Of a stretch of DNA of 6,893 bases, positions 5,940-6,893 are shown one piece after another. The notes under the pieces are model-generated. The model was not told the origin of the DNA, did not search any database, and worked only from the letters and a program-made list of their open reading frames with translations. This DNA comes from Blastocatellia bacterium (GTDB taxonomy: Bacteria; Acidobacteriota; Blastocatellia; Chloracidobacteriales; JADJPF01), in assembly GCA_016789295.1 (NCBI GenBank), contig JAEUQL010000195.1, positions 1-6,893 on the forward strand, written 5' to 3'. Position 1 is the stretch's first letter. Every line of letters begins with the position of its first letter. Position numbers and translations under genes: made by a program.

Positions 5940-6737
5940 ATGTTTGAGAATTTAGTAGAGTGTAATGGAGCCAGAATTAAGACCCATAATTATATATATT
6001 TTCTAGCTACTTCCTTTACTTGGACAGTAGCTCTAACGGTTTCTATACTAGCTGGAATATTTTTTTATGATGCAAAGCTTAATGAACAACTCTCTCTTAT
6101 GACAATGCTTGAGCTTTTGCCGCCTCCACCACCAGCACCAATGGGCAGACCAGCAAAACCTCAAGTCAAATCGTCAGGCATGGTGGCTACAGCAACCTCA
6201 CCCGTTAGAAATGTCCCTGAAACTATAGAGTTACCAAAAGAAGTAGCCTTTACCCCTGCATCAACTCCAACTCCAGGTGCTGTAATCAGTGATGAAGATC
6301 TGGTAGGAGTTGGAGATCCAAACGGTATTCCAGGTGGTATAATGGGTGGCCTTCCCAATGGGGTTGTTAACAGTACGACAGTTGATGCTGCAAGAAAACT
6401 TCCAGAGCCACCAAAACTGCAAATAGAAGAAGTTGCACCACCTGCAGCTTCACAAATAGTACGTCGTAGCGAAGGAGTTATAAGGGGCAATTCTCTGGTA
6501 AAAATTGTTCCAGACTATCCAGAATTGGCTCGCCAAGCCAGGATTCAAGGCGATGTGCAGATAGAACTAACTATAGACGAAGAAGGTAGTGTAAAAATGG
6601 CAAGGATTATTAGCGGACACCCTGTTTTGCAAAAGACTGCCCTCGAAGCTGCACGCAAATGGAAGTTTAACCCAACCGTCTTAAATGGTACACCTGTAAA
6701 AGTTCAAGGAATACTTACATTTAGGTTTTCGATTTGA
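5940..6737 (+). CDS. TonB-family energy transducer protein
   Basis: A 265-residue protein with TonB layout. A short cytoplasmic start (1-17) is followed by one membrane segment (about 18-43). Next come a proline run (P61-P65, then 'APMGRPAKP') and a flexible Pro/Thr/Gly-rich periplasmic spacer (about 75-175, with a glycine-rich patch at 122-141). The C-terminal TonB domain spans about 186-265. The TonB signature is clear: Y193-P194, then A197-R198, G204-D-V206, and the AARKWKF block (237-243, with W241). TonB proteins carry proton-motive energy from an inner-membrane ExbB-ExbD complex to outer-membrane receptors, but no exbB, exbD or receptor gene is nearby. The membrane segment lacks the SxxxH motif of classical TonB (S25 is followed by T29). 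It may be a specialised paralogue, as many genomes carry several. A very good Shine-Dalgarno site fixes the start. It appears monocistronic, between an ECF-like promoter and an intrinsic terminator. Confidence 0.9.
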   Translation: MFENLVECNGARIKTHNYIYFLATSFTWTVALTVSILAGIFFYDAKLNEQLSLMTMLELLPPPPPAPMGRPAKPQVKSSGMVATATSPVRNVPETIELPKEVAFTPASTPTPGAVISDEDLVGVGDPNGIPGGIMGGLPNGVVNSTTVDAARKLPEPPKLQIEEVAPPAASQIVRRSEGVIRGNSLVKIVPDYPELARQARIQGDVQIELTIDEEGSVKMARIISGHPVLQKTALEAARKWKFNPTVLNGTPVKVQGILTFRFSI

Positions 6738-6853
6738 CAATTCCATAGCTAAGGCAGTCTGGTTTGTTGCTTTACTTTTGCCAACTACTTTGTTAGCTTT
6801 CTACTTTATCACTTATTAGCTAACATTTACAAACTTTTGCACGAATTCTAATA
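6738..6853 (+). other. Short 3' spacer with an 8-bp inverted repeat
   Basis: No gene is seen here. TGTTAGCT (6791-6798) and AGCTAACA (6818-6825) form an 8-bp inverted repeat around a 19-base T-rich loop. It could be a hairpin in the 3' untranslated region of the TonB mRNA or a binding site; nothing distinguishes the two. Confidence 0.4.
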
Positions 6854-6881
6854 AAAAAGAGACACAACAGTGTCTCTTTTT
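6854..6881. terminator. Intrinsic terminator, probably bidirectional
   Basis: The arms 6854-6865 and 6870-6881 pair over 12 bp around the 4-base loop AACA. The core GAGACAC/GTGTCTC is flanked by an A-tract on the left and a T-tract on the right, so it can stop transcription from both directions. It ends the TonB transcript and suggests a convergent gene beyond the window. Confidence 0.88.
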
Positions 6882-6893
6882 CTAATTTTTTAA

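Noticed and set aside
6161..6490. 109-codon open frame on the - strand
   Set aside because: It mirrors the low-complexity Pro/Gly/Thr-rich spacer of the TonB gene, where antisense frames stay open because of the biased composition.

Overview
The window is AT-rich bacterial DNA with five genes, all on the + strand, and no RNA genes, mobile elements or CRISPR arrays that I can see. The best hint of taxonomy is the TonB-type protein at the right end. Its N-terminus (a short 'MFENLVE' lead, one membrane segment, then 'YDAKL' and a proline run) resembles the TonB paralogues I associate with Acidobacteriota (Blastocatellia-like). This is a recollection of family style, not a search result. The TonB gene and a secreted TPR protein together indicate a Gram-negative, two-membrane cell.

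Layout from left to right: (1) a stand-alone 99-residue PilZ protein (68-367), a likely c-di-GMP receptor; (2) a very AT-rich spacer with a perfect tandem 9-bp repeat and a leader hairpin; (3) an exported TPR protein (about 689-1600), whose best start is a TTG behind a strong Shine-Dalgarno site; (4) a spacer of about 240 bp (1601-1841) that is less AT-rich than the first, with nested inverted repeats and a good sigma70-like promoter; (5) an apparent two-gene operon of a twin-FHA, tail-anchored membrane protein (1842-3035) and an 888-residue GNAT plus ADP-forming acyl-CoA synthetase protein (3064-5730); (6) a spacer with a strong hairpin and a close match to an ECF/sigmaE-type promoter; (7) a monocistronic TonB-like gene (5940-6737); (8) a textbook intrinsic terminator at the window's end.

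The theme is signalling. PilZ reads c-di-GMP and FHA reads phosphothreonine. The GNAT-ACD protein has the architecture of protein lysine acetyltransferases of the Pat type, but with the GNAT domain first. The 28-bp gap between the FHA and GNAT-ACD genes suggests co-transcription, so a link between Ser/Thr phosphorylation and lysine acylation or acyl-CoA metabolism is a reasonable but untested inference. The TonB gene appears to be a separate unit, probably under an envelope-stress or other ECF sigma factor. I found no clear evidence of an entirely new system. The most notable non-coding signals are the nested inverted repeats at 1623-1731 and the ECF-like promoter at 5832-5859.
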